DNA of 64,000 nt from JBEGHD01 sp049334165 (GTDB lineage Bacteria; Bacteroidota; Bacteroidia; Flavobacteriales_D; Sanyastnellaceae): the NCBI GenBank assembly GCA_049334165.1, contig JBEGHD010000006.1. One strand, given 5' to 3'. This document shows, in pieces, positions 16,171 through 25,171 of this stretch; the stretch's first letter is position 1, and each line of letters starts with the position of its first letter. The notes under the pieces are model-generated. The model worked only from the letters and a program-made list of their open reading frames with translations, was not told the origin of the DNA and did not search any database. The translations under genes and the position numbers were made by a program.

Positions 16171-17541
16171 ATGCAGAAAGAAGCGGCAATAAGAGAGCCC
16201 CTGATCCTGGGCGACAAAACTTACAAAGACATCACAGATGATGTTGTGGCGCCAATTATGGCACCAGCACCGAAGCTTTGGTATCTCCTAATCACCATTT
16301 TTGGTTTGATCGCACTTTACGGTGTGGGATGCATCCTCTACCTGATCGGTACGGGTATCGGTGTTTGGGGATTGAACAAAACTGTAGGCTGGGCCTGGGA
16401 TATCACCAACTTTGTTTGGTGGGTTGGTATCGGTCACGCGGGAACGCTGATCTCAGCGGTACTTTTGCTTTTCCGCCAGAAATGGAGAATGGCAATTAAC
16501 CGATCTGCAGAGGCGATGACAATTTTTGCCGTGATCATGGCAGCTACTTTCCCTGGAATCCACATGGGTAGAATCTGGGTTTCTTACTGGGTGCTACCAC
16601 TGCCGAACCAATTTGGTTCGCTTTGGCCCAACTTTAACTCACCACTCCTTTGGGACGTTTTTGCGATTACTACTTACTTCAGTGTTTCACTTGTGTTTTG
16701 GTACATCGGACTTCTTCCTGACTTTGCGACTATTCGCGACAGAATGGTGAAGCCACTTCCGAAGAAAATCTACGCGATGCTCAGCTTTGGCTGGACAGGA
16801 AGAGCAAAACACTGGAACAGATTCGAGGAAGTTTCTCTCGTTTTGGCAGGTATTGCAACTCCACTTGTATTCTCCGTTCACTCGATTGTATCGATGGACT
16901 TTGCAACGTCAGTAATTCCGGGATGGCACACCACCATCTTCCCGCCTTACTTCGTTTCAGGTGCGGTATTCTCAGGTTTTGCCATGGTGCAAACGCTCCT
17001 TCTCATCATGAGAAAGGCATTCAAACTGGAGAACTACATCACCATCAAGCACGTGGAGTACATGAACATTGTAATCATCGTAACGGGATCAATTGTCGGT
17101 GTGGCTTACCTCACTGAGCTTTTCATCTCGTGGTACTCAGGTGTTGAATACGAATCTTACGCATTCATCAACCGTGCAACTGGACCTTACGCCTGGTCTT
17201 ACTACATCATGATGACTTGTAACGTAGTGAGTCCGCAGCTTTTCTGGTTCAGAAAATTGAGAAGAAACCTGATGTTTACTTTCTTCATGTCGATCATTGT
17301 GAATATCGGTATGTGGTTCGAGCGTTACGTGATTATCGTGACTTCTATCCACAGAGATTACGTGCCTTCCTCATGGGCGATGTTCCACGCAACACCGATC
17401 GATATCGGAGTTTTCCTGGGGACAATTGGAATCTTCATGACCCTATTCTTGTTGTTTGCGAGATTCTTCCCGGTGTTGGCACTAAATGAGTTGAAGTCGA
17501 TTTTGAAAGTTACCGGTGAGGCTCAAAAGAAGAAAGATTAA
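16171..17541 (+). CDS. actC: Alternative complex III, NrfD-like membrane subunit ActC
   Basis: 456 residues, very hydrophobic, with about ten predicted membrane helices; it belongs to the NrfD/PsrC family. It begins with a short cytoplasmic or peripheral segment (about 1-45) and the first helix is near LWYLLITIFGLIALYGVG. The GHAGTLISAVLLLF helix and the HMGRIW motif are typical of NrfD-like quinol-binding subunits. In the complex it forms the quinol oxidation site next to ActB and may take part in proton movement (family knowledge; not shown by the sequence alone). It lies between actB and actD with short gaps. Confidence 0.93.
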   Translation: MQKEAAIREPLILGDKTYKDITDDVVAPIMAPAPKLWYLLITIFGLIALYGVGCILYLIGTGIGVWGLNKTVGWAWDITNFVWWVGIGHAGTLISAVLLLFRQKWRMAINRSAEAMTIFAVIMAATFPGIHMGRIWVSYWVLPLPNQFGSLWPNFNSPLLWDVFAITTYFSVSLVFWYIGLLPDFATIRDRMVKPLPKKIYAMLSFGWTGRAKHWNRFEEVSLVLAGIATPLVFSVHSIVSMDFATSVIPGWHTTIFPPYFVSGAVFSGFAMVQTLLLIMRKAFKLENYITIKHVEYMNIVIIVTGSIVGVAYLTELFISWYSGVEYESYAFINRATGPYAWSYYIMMTCNVVSPQLFWFRKLRRNLMFTFFMSIIVNIGMWFERYVIIVTSIHRDYVPSSWAMFHATPIDIGVFLGTIGIFMTLFLLFARFFPVLALNELKSILKVTGEAQKKKD

Positions 17542-17581
17542 TTAAACAGAGCATTTAATAGTTATTAAAGAACTTAGATAA

Positions 17582-18130
17582 ATGGCGCAGAAAGTATTAC
17601 ACGCGATGTATGACGATGAGCAGACGCTCATGGCTGCCGCAGAGAAGCTCGTGAGCGGAGGTGTGCACGTGAAAGATGTGTACTCGCCTTTCCCGATTCA
17701 CGGATTGGACCCCATCATCGGAGTCAAAAGAACGCGTTTGGCCATTGCCTCCTTTATGTATGCCATGGGAGGGATGACACTTGCCCTTTTGGGAATGTGG
17801 TATTTTATGATTTACGATTGGCCAGCCAACATTGGTGGTAAGCCAAACTTTACCCTCATTCAAAACTTGCCGGCATTTGTGCCGATTACCTTTGAGTTTA
17901 GTGTGCTCTGTGCTGCTCATGGTATGGCCATTACTTACTTATTGAGAAACGGAACGCTTCCAGGTATGCCAGCTAGCAATCCGGATCCAAGAACTACTGA
18001 TGATGCGTTTGTGATGGAAATCACAACCGAAGAAAATCCTAATCACGACTCGTCAGCCCTCGAAGGGATGCTAAAGGAGTCTGGACTAATGGAACTGAGT
18101 GTAAAGGAAATTGAGGATATCGAGGAATAA
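17582..18130 (+). CDS. actD: Alternative complex III subunit ActD (DUF3341)
   Basis: 182 residues. The N-terminal cytoplasmic segment has the DUF3341 pattern (LHAMYDDEQTLMAAAEKL, then VKDVYSPFPIHGLD near residues 37-50). Two membrane helices follow (about 57-82 and 98-120), and the C-terminus is acidic. It is a structural membrane subunit found only with ACIII. Position in the operon (41 bp after actC, 14 bp before actE) fixes the assignment. Confidence 0.92.
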   Translation: MAQKVLHAMYDDEQTLMAAAEKLVSGGVHVKDVYSPFPIHGLDPIIGVKRTRLAIASFMYAMGGMTLALLGMWYFMIYDWPANIGGKPNFTLIQNLPAFVPITFEFSVLCAAHGMAITYLLRNGTLPGMPASNPDPRTTDDAFVMEITTEENPNHDSSALEGMLKESGLMELSVKEIEDIEE

Positions 18131-18144
18131 TCGAAACGGAAAAG

Positions 18145-18831
18145 ATGAAAATGATGAATCGACATAAAAAAGCCGGAACTACAGTAGCACTCGCTGCAGT
18201 GTTGGTGTTGGCTTCTTGTACCGATGACCCAAACAGTCCTGGAGTGGAATACATGCCAGATATGTATCGCTCACCTGCAATTGAGGCTTATGTGGATTAT
18301 GATAATCCAGAAACTCAGTCTGCGAGAGAACCTGTAGAGGGAACAATCGAATTTGCATCAGAGGAAGAAGCAAAATTTCAGATGCCTTATCCTTATCCGA
18401 ACAATACTGATGGCTATGAGGCGGCTGGAGCGGAACTGAAAAGTCCACTCCCAACCAAGAAAGAATACATCGAAGAAGGACAGGAAATCTTTACTACTTT
18501 CTGTATTCAGTGCCATGGCGAAGGAGGAGAAGGAGACGGAAGCATCACAATGAAAGCGGGTGGAAAGTACCCTGTAGTTCCTTCATATCAAAGTCGTGCG
18601 GGCCTTCCCGATGGAAAAATGTACCACACACTCACTTACGGAAAAGGTTTGATGGGTTCACACGCATCACAGCTTTCTCCAAAAGAGCGCTGGATCGTGA
18701 TCCAGTATGTGCGCACACTCATGAGCGGAGAAACGCCAGAGTTCGATGAAAACGGATTTGCTATAGATGAAAACGGTGCTCAGGCTAACGCAGAAGGCGA
18801 TACTGAGGCTGCATCAACAGAAAGTGAATAA
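18145..18831 (+). CDS. actE: Alternative complex III monoheme cytochrome c lipoprotein ActE
   Basis: 228 residues. Lipoprotein signal with VLASC (Cys 25). A single heme c motif CIQCH begins at residue 120 and is followed by GEGGEGDGS; the Met in GLMGSHAS near residue 170 is the likely sixth ligand. The C-terminal ~30 residues are acidic and low-complexity. ActE is the peripheral monoheme cytochrome of the complex, anchored by lipid on the periplasmic face. It starts 14 bp after actD and is followed by actF after 28 bp. Confidence 0.92.
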   Translation: MKMMNRHKKAGTTVALAAVLVLASCTDDPNSPGVEYMPDMYRSPAIEAYVDYDNPETQSAREPVEGTIEFASEEEAKFQMPYPYPNNTDGYEAAGAELKSPLPTKKEYIEEGQEIFTTFCIQCHGEGGEGDGSITMKAGGKYPVVPSYQSRAGLPDGKMYHTLTYGKGLMGSHASQLSPKERWIVIQYVRTLMSGETPEFDENGFAIDENGAQANAEGDTEAASTESE

Positions 18832-18859
18832 TTAGAATATTGTTAAAGAGCGACCAGAA

Positions 18860-20167
18860 ATGAATTTTACATTTCCAGCAAAGACAAAAGTATTTACCTA
18901 CATCCTGATGGCCATCGGATTGGTTGCCCTGATTGTAGGTTTCTTCACCGATTCGGCTCCCGAAGGCTGGGTGAACCCCGAAGAATATCACCACATGCGC
19001 TGGTGGGCCAACTTGTTGGTCAATGGATTCTTCTTTTACGGAATTGCTCTTGGAGCACTCTTCTTTTACGCGTTGCAGTATGCTGCGGAAGTAGCCTGGT
19101 CGGCTCAATTGAAGAGAATTTTTGAAGCGATGTATGCATTCGTGCCGATTGGGTCAATTGTTTTGATCTTCGTTTTCGTTGGTGCATCACTTCACTGGAA
19201 TCACATCTACCACTGGATGGATGAGGCTACTTACTCGGAATACGTGGTGGAAAGCACCATGGAGACCGATCACCCTGAGTACTACATGGAAAAGGAAGAA
19301 GCTCAGGAGGCTGGTGTTTCGGTTGTAGAAAACCCTGATTTTGATCACATCATTGCAGGAAAGCACGCTTACCTAAACAATGTTTTCTTCTGGATCAGAA
19401 CAATCATTTACATCGCCATTTTCTGGTTTGCCGCTAAATGGTTTAGAAAGAAATCGCTCGAAGAAGACGAAGAAGGAGGCCTGCGAATTCACAAGCTTGT
19501 TTTCAAGCGCTCTGCACTTTTCCTTGTTTTGTTTGCCGTTTTCTCATCGGCACTTGCCTGGGATTGGTTAATGTCTATCGACACGCACTGGTTTAGTACG
19601 ATGTACGGCTGGTATGCATTTTCCGGAATGTGGGTGACCACTATGATTTTCTCAGTGTCACTTGTGCTTTGGCTCAAAGGAAAGGGATACCTGCAGAAAG
19701 TGAATGAATCACACATTCACGATATGGGTAAATGGATGTTTGCCATCAGCTTGCTCTGGTGCTATCTGTGGTTCTCACAGTACATGTTGATTTGGTACTC
19801 GAACATTCCTGAAGAAGTGGTTTATTTCGAAACGAGATACGCCAACTATATGACGCCATTTTTCCTGATGTTCGCGATCAACTTCGCTGCTCCATTCTTT
19901 ATCCTGATGGCGCGCGATGCAAAAAGAAACACCAACTATCTCATGTTTGTGGCCACCTTGATCTTTGTTGGTCACTTCGTAGATGTTTATTTGATGATTA
20001 TTCCTGGAACAATGCACGACCACAACGTGTTCGGATTATTTGAGATCGGGCTAGCACTCGGTTTCCTCGGATTGTTTATTCACGTGGTGCTTAATGCCCT
20101 GTCTAAGGCACCGCTCGTTCCAGTGAACAATCCTTATATGGAGGAAAGTAAAAACCACCATATCTAA
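18860..20167 (+). CDS. actF: Alternative complex III membrane subunit ActF
   Basis: 435 residues with about ten hydrophobic segments. ActF is the second NrfD-related membrane subunit of ACIII and pairs with ActC. Visible features are the first helix (VFTYILMAIGLVALIVGFF, about 11-30), an extended loop with YSEYVVES and EAQEAGVSV between helices 3 and 4, and the motif ALAWDWLMSIDTHWFST near residue 235. The gene ends 48 bp before coxB, so the oxidase genes are likely cotranscribed. Confidence 0.92.
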   Translation: MNFTFPAKTKVFTYILMAIGLVALIVGFFTDSAPEGWVNPEEYHHMRWWANLLVNGFFFYGIALGALFFYALQYAAEVAWSAQLKRIFEAMYAFVPIGSIVLIFVFVGASLHWNHIYHWMDEATYSEYVVESTMETDHPEYYMEKEEAQEAGVSVVENPDFDHIIAGKHAYLNNVFFWIRTIIYIAIFWFAAKWFRKKSLEEDEEGGLRIHKLVFKRSALFLVLFAVFSSALAWDWLMSIDTHWFSTMYGWYAFSGMWVTTMIFSVSLVLWLKGKGYLQKVNESHIHDMGKWMFAISLLWCYLWFSQYMLIWYSNIPEEVVYFETRYANYMTPFFLMFAINFAAPFFILMARDAKRNTNYLMFVATLIFVGHFVDVYLMIIPGTMHDHNVFGLFEIGLALGFLGLFIHVVLNALSKAPLVPVNNPYMEESKNHHI

Positions 20168-20215
20168 CAGGTAGAGAAAGAAAGAATTAAGAAAGAAGAA
20201 AATAGATAAAAAGCC

Positions 20216-21508
20216 ATGTTGAAGCTTCTCATCGTATTGGTTGTCATTTTGGGAATAATCGCAATTGCCCAGCTGGCAAAAGTGTATGAGCTCTCCGCGA
20301 AAATGCGAAATAAGCGCGAAGAGGAGATCTCCCACGCTGACAACAAGTTGAATGCCGTGTTGATGATTGTATTTATGCTCGCTTTTTATGCGGGTGTAAT
20401 TTACCTGATGGTCGAGTATGGCAACTATCTTCCACCTGCCGCATCTGAACACGGTGCTGCAATGGATCAATTGATGACGATCAACTTGTGGATCATCATT
20501 GCTGTGTTTTTCATTGTGAACACGCTGCTGTTCTACTTCTCATTTAAGTACTACTTCAGAAAGGATCGCAAGGCGAAATTCTTCCCACACGATAACCGTC
20601 TGGAATTGGTATGGACAGTAATCCCTTCTATCGTTCTTGCCTTCTTGATCATCTACGGATTGAGAACATGGAGCGACATTACAGGAAAGGCTTCTGAAGG
20701 AACACTACAAGTGGAGATCTATGCGAAGCAATTCGACTGGACTGCCCGCTATCCTGGAGAGAATGGGGCTTTCGGAGCTGCCAACTTCAATGTGATCAGC
20801 ACGATGAATCCGCTCGGTTTGATCACCGACAAAACCATCAACGAAAAGATTGCAGAACTTGACAAAGAGATCAAGACTCTGGAAGAGAGATTGCAAAGTG
20901 AAGAAATGTTGTTGCTTCCGGAAGATCAGGTTGAAGCTCTCGAAGACCGAAAGTACAGACTTACTCGCCACAAACAGCGAGTTTACGATCTCGAGTCATA
21001 TGAAATCGATGGAATCAATGCCTGGGAAGCTGGGATGGATGACAAAATCATGAAAGGTGAATTCCACCTGCCAGTTGGCCGTGAGGTAGAGATGATCTTT
21101 AGAAGCCGTGATGTGATTCACTCGGCTTACCTCCCTCATCTGAGAGCTCAAATGAACGCTGTTCCTGGCGTGCCAACACGATTCAAAGTGACTCCGACAA
21201 TTACTACTGACAGCATGCGTCAGATCACGGAAAACCCCGATTTTGACTATGTGCTTCTCTGCAACAAGATTTGTGGTTCGGCTCACTTCAATATGCAAAT
21301 CAAACTTGTAGTTGAAAGTGAAGAGGACTACCAGGCCTGGTTGGCAGAACAAGAAACTTTTGGCGCCTCCATGGGAGAACAAGAGGCCAGCAATGAAGAA
21401 CAAAACGAAGAATCAGAAGATCCTGAGATGAACGAGGGTGAGGAATCTGAAAATATGGAAGGTGCGGAAATGGCAGCTTCTGAAGAATCCCAAAACCCGG
21501 AAGAATAA
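20216..21508 (+). CDS. coxB: Cytochrome c oxidase subunit II
   Basis: 430 residues, longer than usual. Four hydrophobic segments are seen (about 1-23, 44-66, 91-110 and 132-153), two more than in a classic subunit II. The CuA site is complete: His302, Cys349, Cys353, His357 and Met360 (CNKICGSAHFNM); the residue at the usual Glu position is Lys351, whose backbone carbonyl would be the ligand. A charged helical insert (about 205-265, probable coiled coil) splits the cupredoxin domain before the CuA loop. The C-terminal ~55 residues are almost all Glu, Asn, Ser and Met. The subunit receives electrons from the ACIII cytochromes or cytochrome c. No heme c domain is fused, so it is aa3-like rather than caa3. 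coxA follows after 67 bp. Confidence 0.95.
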   Translation: MLKLLIVLVVILGIIAIAQLAKVYELSAKMRNKREEEISHADNKLNAVLMIVFMLAFYAGVIYLMVEYGNYLPPAASEHGAAMDQLMTINLWIIIAVFFIVNTLLFYFSFKYYFRKDRKAKFFPHDNRLELVWTVIPSIVLAFLIIYGLRTWSDITGKASEGTLQVEIYAKQFDWTARYPGENGAFGAANFNVISTMNPLGLITDKTINEKIAELDKEIKTLEERLQSEEMLLLPEDQVEALEDRKYRLTRHKQRVYDLESYEIDGINAWEAGMDDKIMKGEFHLPVGREVEMIFRSRDVIHSAYLPHLRAQMNAVPGVPTRFKVTPTITTDSMRQITENPDFDYVLLCNKICGSAHFNMQIKLVVESEEDYQAWLAEQETFGASMGEQEASNEEQNEESEDPEMNEGEESENMEGAEMAASEESQNPEE

Positions 21509-21575
21509 TTTCAGTCAGCAGATTGCAACAAAGACTGATTAAAAGTATTTAGAAAGAAAATAGATCTAGAGAATT

Positions 21576-23342
21576 ATGGCTGCAAACGCACATGCACATC
21601 ATCACAAGGAAAGTTTTGTATCGAAATACATCTTTTCTCAAGACCACAAGATGATCTCAAAGCAGTTTATGTTGACTGCCGTTGTTATGGGGATCGTGGC
21701 ACTGATGCTATCGGTGTTCTTCAGGCTCCAGCTTGGTTGGGACGGTGAATCTTTTGCCATCCTCAACACATTCCTCGGAGACCGATGGGCACCCGAAGGT
21801 GTTTTGGATAGAAACGCCTATCTGGCTCTGGTTACCATTCACGGTACCATCATGGTTTTCTTCGTTTTAACAGGAGGACTTTCAGGAACATTCAGTAACC
21901 TTCTCATCCCGCTTCAGATCGGTGCGAGAGATATGGCTTCTGGATTCCTTAACATGCTTTCTTACTGGCTATTCTTTGTATCCAGTGTGATCATGATATC
22001 ATCGTTGTTCATCGAAACCGGTGCAGCGTCAGGTGGTTGGACGATCTATCCTCCGTTGAGTGCTCTTCCACAGGCAATGCCTGGTTCTGGAATGGGAATG
22101 ACTCTTTGGTTGATCTCAATGGTGCTCTTTATTGCATCTTCACTTTTGGGAAGTTTGAACTATATCGTTACAGTGGTAAACCTTCGTACGAAAGGGATGA
22201 AGATGACCCGCCTTCCTCTTACAATTTGGGCGTTTTTGGTAACAGCCATTTTGGGTGTGCTTTCGTTCCCGGTTCTTGTTTCTGCAGTGGTTCTTCTTTT
22301 GATGGACCGCGGTATGGGAACGGCCTTCTACCTCTCAGATATTTACATCGGAGGTGAAGCTCTTGACGTTACTGGTGGGTCTCCAATTTTGTATGAGCAC
22401 TTATTCTGGTTCCTGGGACACCCTGAAGTGTATATTGTACTTCTTCCTGCTCTTGGTATCAGCTCTGAAGTTATTTCCACCAATTCGAGAAAACCAATCT
22501 TCGGTTATCGCGCCATGATCGGCTCGATTCTCGCCATCGGATTCCTTTCGTTTATTGTTTGGGGTCACCACATGTTTATCAGTGGTATGAGTCCATTCCT
22601 CGGGTCTGTGTTTGTATTCACAACTCTTTTGATTGCGATTCCATCTGCAGTAAAAGCGTTTAACTACATCACAACACTCTGGAAAGGAAATATCAAATTC
22701 ACACCTGCCATGCTATTCAGCATCGGTTTGGTATCGACATTTGTTACTGGTGGTCTCACAGGAATTATCCTTGCCGACTCGGCACTCGATATTCAAGTTC
22801 ACGATACTTACTTTGTGGTTGGTCACTTCCACATTGTGATGGGAATGTCGGCCATCTTTGGGATGCTCGGTGGTATTTATCACTGGTTCCCGAAAATGTT
22901 TGGAAGGATGATGAACACCAAATTGGGTTACGCCCACTTCTGGCTGACAATTGTAAGCGGTTATGGTGTGTTCTTCCCAATGCACTTCACCGGTCTTGCT
23001 GGTTCGCCACGTAGATATTACAGCTACTCAGAGTTCCCGTTCCTCGATTGGGTTGTGGAACTCAACACAGTGATTAGTGTATTCGCCATCATTGGAGCTG
23101 TTGCTCAGGCATTGTTCCTTTTCAACTTGTTCTACAGCATTTTCCGCGGGCAACGTGCCCCAGAAAATCCATGGCAGTCTAACACCCTCGAGTGGACAAC
23201 TCCAGTGAAACACGTACATGGTAACTGGCCAGGCGAGCTGCCGGTAGTTCACCGTTGGCCTTACGATTACAGTAATCCAGATTACGATACGGATTTTGTC
23301 CCTCAAACGGTGCCGCTCAAAGCTGGCGAAGAGGGCCATTAA
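21576..23342 (+). CDS. coxA: Cytochrome c oxidase subunit I
   Basis: 588 residues, twelve or more membrane helices. Heme and copper ligands can be placed: His89 (low-spin heme), His282 with Glu284 and Tyr286 in HPEVY (CuB, D-channel Glu and the cross-linked Tyr), a GHHMF pair in helix VII, and His417/His419 in GHFHIV. The HPEVY motif marks an A1-type proton-pumping oxidase rather than the A2 (YSHP) type. The N-terminus is His-rich (HAHAHHHKE). It is the last gene of the operon; a terminator follows. Subunits III and IV are not encoded next to it. Confidence 0.96.
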   Translation: MAANAHAHHHKESFVSKYIFSQDHKMISKQFMLTAVVMGIVALMLSVFFRLQLGWDGESFAILNTFLGDRWAPEGVLDRNAYLALVTIHGTIMVFFVLTGGLSGTFSNLLIPLQIGARDMASGFLNMLSYWLFFVSSVIMISSLFIETGAASGGWTIYPPLSALPQAMPGSGMGMTLWLISMVLFIASSLLGSLNYIVTVVNLRTKGMKMTRLPLTIWAFLVTAILGVLSFPVLVSAVVLLLMDRGMGTAFYLSDIYIGGEALDVTGGSPILYEHLFWFLGHPEVYIVLLPALGISSEVISTNSRKPIFGYRAMIGSILAIGFLSFIVWGHHMFISGMSPFLGSVFVFTTLLIAIPSAVKAFNYITTLWKGNIKFTPAMLFSIGLVSTFVTGGLTGIILADSALDIQVHDTYFVVGHFHIVMGMSAIFGMLGGIYHWFPKMFGRMMNTKLGYAHFWLTIVSGYGVFFPMHFTGLAGSPRRYYSYSEFPFLDWVVELNTVISVFAIIGAVAQALFLFNLFYSIFRGQRAPENPWQSNTLEWTTPVKHVHGNWPGELPVVHRWPYDYSNPDYDTDFVPQTVPLKAGEEGH

Positions 23343-23369
23343 AAAATTGAAAATATACTGTAGCTTTGG

Positions 23370-23402
23370 AATGTCCGTATTAATTAAATACGGACATTTC
23401 TT
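23370..23402 (+). terminator. Terminator of the act-cox operon
   Basis: Perfect 12 bp stem AATGTCCGTATT (23370-23381) / AATACGGACATT (23387-23398) with a 5 nt loop, followed by a short T-rich stretch that runs into the next start codon region. Confidence 0.8.
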
Positions 23403-23404
23403 TT

Positions 23405-24058
23405 ATGCGGCAGTTGGTGATTTTTATGTTTTGGTCTCTCTTGTTCTCTGGTGTCATTTCGGCCCAGCCGGCAAGTCTAAGTGACAGTCTCAAAGCTGCA
23501 TTTTCAGGAGAGCCTTCTTTCACAGCCCGGCTGGATACTCGCAATTCTTTTATTACAGGCAGAAGCGCCAGAATTCGCGGAGTAAAAGCAGGAGTCACTT
23601 ACGAGAATGTGATTGGCTATGGTCTTGGGTTTAATTGGTTGGCCTCCGATTTTGAAACTATTTATGAGTTCGAAGCCGAAGAAAGAACATTCGAAAGAGA
23701 AGCTGACCTACATTATTTTTATTTCTCACCTTACCTCGACTACACGTTTTACAGAAAGAACAAGTGGTATGTAACAATCCCCGTTCAGTTTGGGATAGGA
23801 TGGAGCAATTTGACTTACAAGGATCAGAACGAAGAAAAGCAAAGAACAAAATCCGGTTTGATGGTTTCTTACGAACCGGCAATGGCAGTAGAGTATCGAC
23901 TATTAAAATATTTGGGACTTGGAGTAGGTGTGGGCTACAGATTGATGATCGTAAACAACGAGCCGACCAACTACCAGTTCACTTCACCGGTTTATTTGCT
24001 AAAAGTTAGAGTGCTTTTTTCCGAGATCTACAAGGACCTCATTCGTGACGAACTCTGA
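23405..24058 (+). CDS. Hypothetical exported protein, probable outer-membrane beta-barrel
   Basis: 217 residues. Signal peptide MRQLVIFMFWSLLFSGVISAQ. The rest alternates polar and aromatic residues in ~10-residue strands (VTYENVIGYGLGFNW, DLHYFYFSPYLDYTFY, WYVTIPVQFGIGWSNL, GVGVGYRLMIV), the pattern of a small eight-strand barrel. The ATG lies only 3 bp past the cox terminator T-stretch, so its transcript may start inside the hairpin region or depend on read-through. I do not recognise a specific family and no ligand can be proposed. Confidence 0.7.
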   Translation: MRQLVIFMFWSLLFSGVISAQPASLSDSLKAAFSGEPSFTARLDTRNSFITGRSARIRGVKAGVTYENVIGYGLGFNWLASDFETIYEFEAEERTFEREADLHYFYFSPYLDYTFYRKNKWYVTIPVQFGIGWSNLTYKDQNEEKQRTKSGLMVSYEPAMAVEYRLLKYLGLGVGVGYRLMIVNNEPTNYQFTSPVYLLKVRVLFSEIYKDLIRDEL

Positions 24059-24090
24059 TTGCAAATTGATGTTGTCAATCCTTACCTTTG
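24058..24090 (+). promoter_or_regulatory. Promoter of ruvB
   Basis: ATTG (24058-24061), 21 bp spacer, TACCTTTG (24083-24090), 19 bp before the ATG at 24110. The -7 element matches the consensus exactly. Confidence 0.6.
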
Positions 24091-24109
24091 TTTTAACCAT
24101 TAGAAAAGC

Positions 24110-25129
24110 ATGAGCGATTTCAATTTTCAAGAAGAAGCCGAACAGTCTTCAGACAAGGAGCTGGAGAGGGTTCTCAGGCCAAAGACGTTTGACGATTTTA
24201 CCGGTCAGAGAAAAGTTCTCGATAACCTGTTGGTATTTGTAAGAGCTGCGCAGAAGCGATCGGAGTCGCTCGATCACGTTTTGCTTCACGGCCCTCCGGG
24301 ACTTGGGAAAACCACTCTTGCCAATATCATTGCCAATGAAATGGGAGTGGGGATAAAAACCACTTCTGGGCCAGTGCTCGACAAACCGGGTGATCTTGCT
24401 GGACTCCTTACCAACCTCGAAGAAAACGATGTGCTTTTTATCGATGAAATTCACCGACTTTCGTCAGTAGTGGAGGAATACCTCTACTCAGCGATGGAAG
24501 ACTACGCCATCGACCTCGTGATTGATACCGGCCCAAATGCGCGCACTGTGCAGATCGAACTCAATCCATTTACACTAGTGGGGGCCACAACACGTTCGGG
24601 ATTGCTCACAGCTCCGTTGCGCGCTCGATTTGGGATCAATAGCCGACTTTCCTATTACGATGCTCAAACACTCACCGACATTGTCGAAAGGAGCGCTCAT
24701 ATTTTGGATATTCCAATCAAAGAGGACGCGGCTTATGAGATTGCACGCAGAAGCCGGGGAACGCCCAGAATTGCTAACGCACTGCTGCGTAGAGTTCGAG
24801 ATTTTGCGCAGATAAAAGGAGATGGACTGATCGACTTGAAAATCACTCATTCCTCACTTGAGGCCTTGAATGTCGATGAGTTTGGGCTCGATGAAATGGA
24901 CAACAAAATCCTCTCAGCCATCATCGACAAGTTTTCAGGTGGACCGGTTGGTCTCACCACAATTGCAACTGCTGTTGGAGAAGACAAGGGAACGCTCGAA
25001 GAGGTCTACGAGCCATTTTTAATTCAGGAAGGATTCATTATTCGCACGCCTCGCGGAAGGCAGGTGACGGAAAGAGCCTACAAGCACCTAGGACTTTACA
25101 AAAATCCATCGCAGGGCCGATTGCTCTAG
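24110..25129 (+). CDS. ruvB: Holliday junction branch migration helicase RuvB
   Basis: 339 residues, typical length. AAA+ motor with Walker A GPPGLGKTT (about 64-72), Walker B DEIHRL (about 116), sensor region GATTRSGLLTAPLRARFG (about 163-180) and the C-terminal winged helix containing RTPRGRQVTERAYKHLG. RuvB drives branch migration of Holliday junctions with RuvA and RuvC, which are not in the window. It is followed by queG after 42 bp, a neighbour pair seen in related genomes. Confidence 0.97.
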   Translation: MSDFNFQEEAEQSSDKELERVLRPKTFDDFTGQRKVLDNLLVFVRAAQKRSESLDHVLLHGPPGLGKTTLANIIANEMGVGIKTTSGPVLDKPGDLAGLLTNLEENDVLFIDEIHRLSSVVEEYLYSAMEDYAIDLVIDTGPNARTVQIELNPFTLVGATTRSGLLTAPLRARFGINSRLSYYDAQTLTDIVERSAHILDIPIKEDAAYEIARRSRGTPRIANALLRRVRDFAQIKGDGLIDLKITHSSLEALNVDEFGLDEMDNKILSAIIDKFSGGPVGLTTIATAVGEDKGTLEEVYEPFLIQEGFIIRTPRGRQVTERAYKHLGLYKNPSQGRLL

Positions 25130-25171
25130 CGACTTTAGACTGGCAACTCCCGGTCAATAAAACGCCAATTT

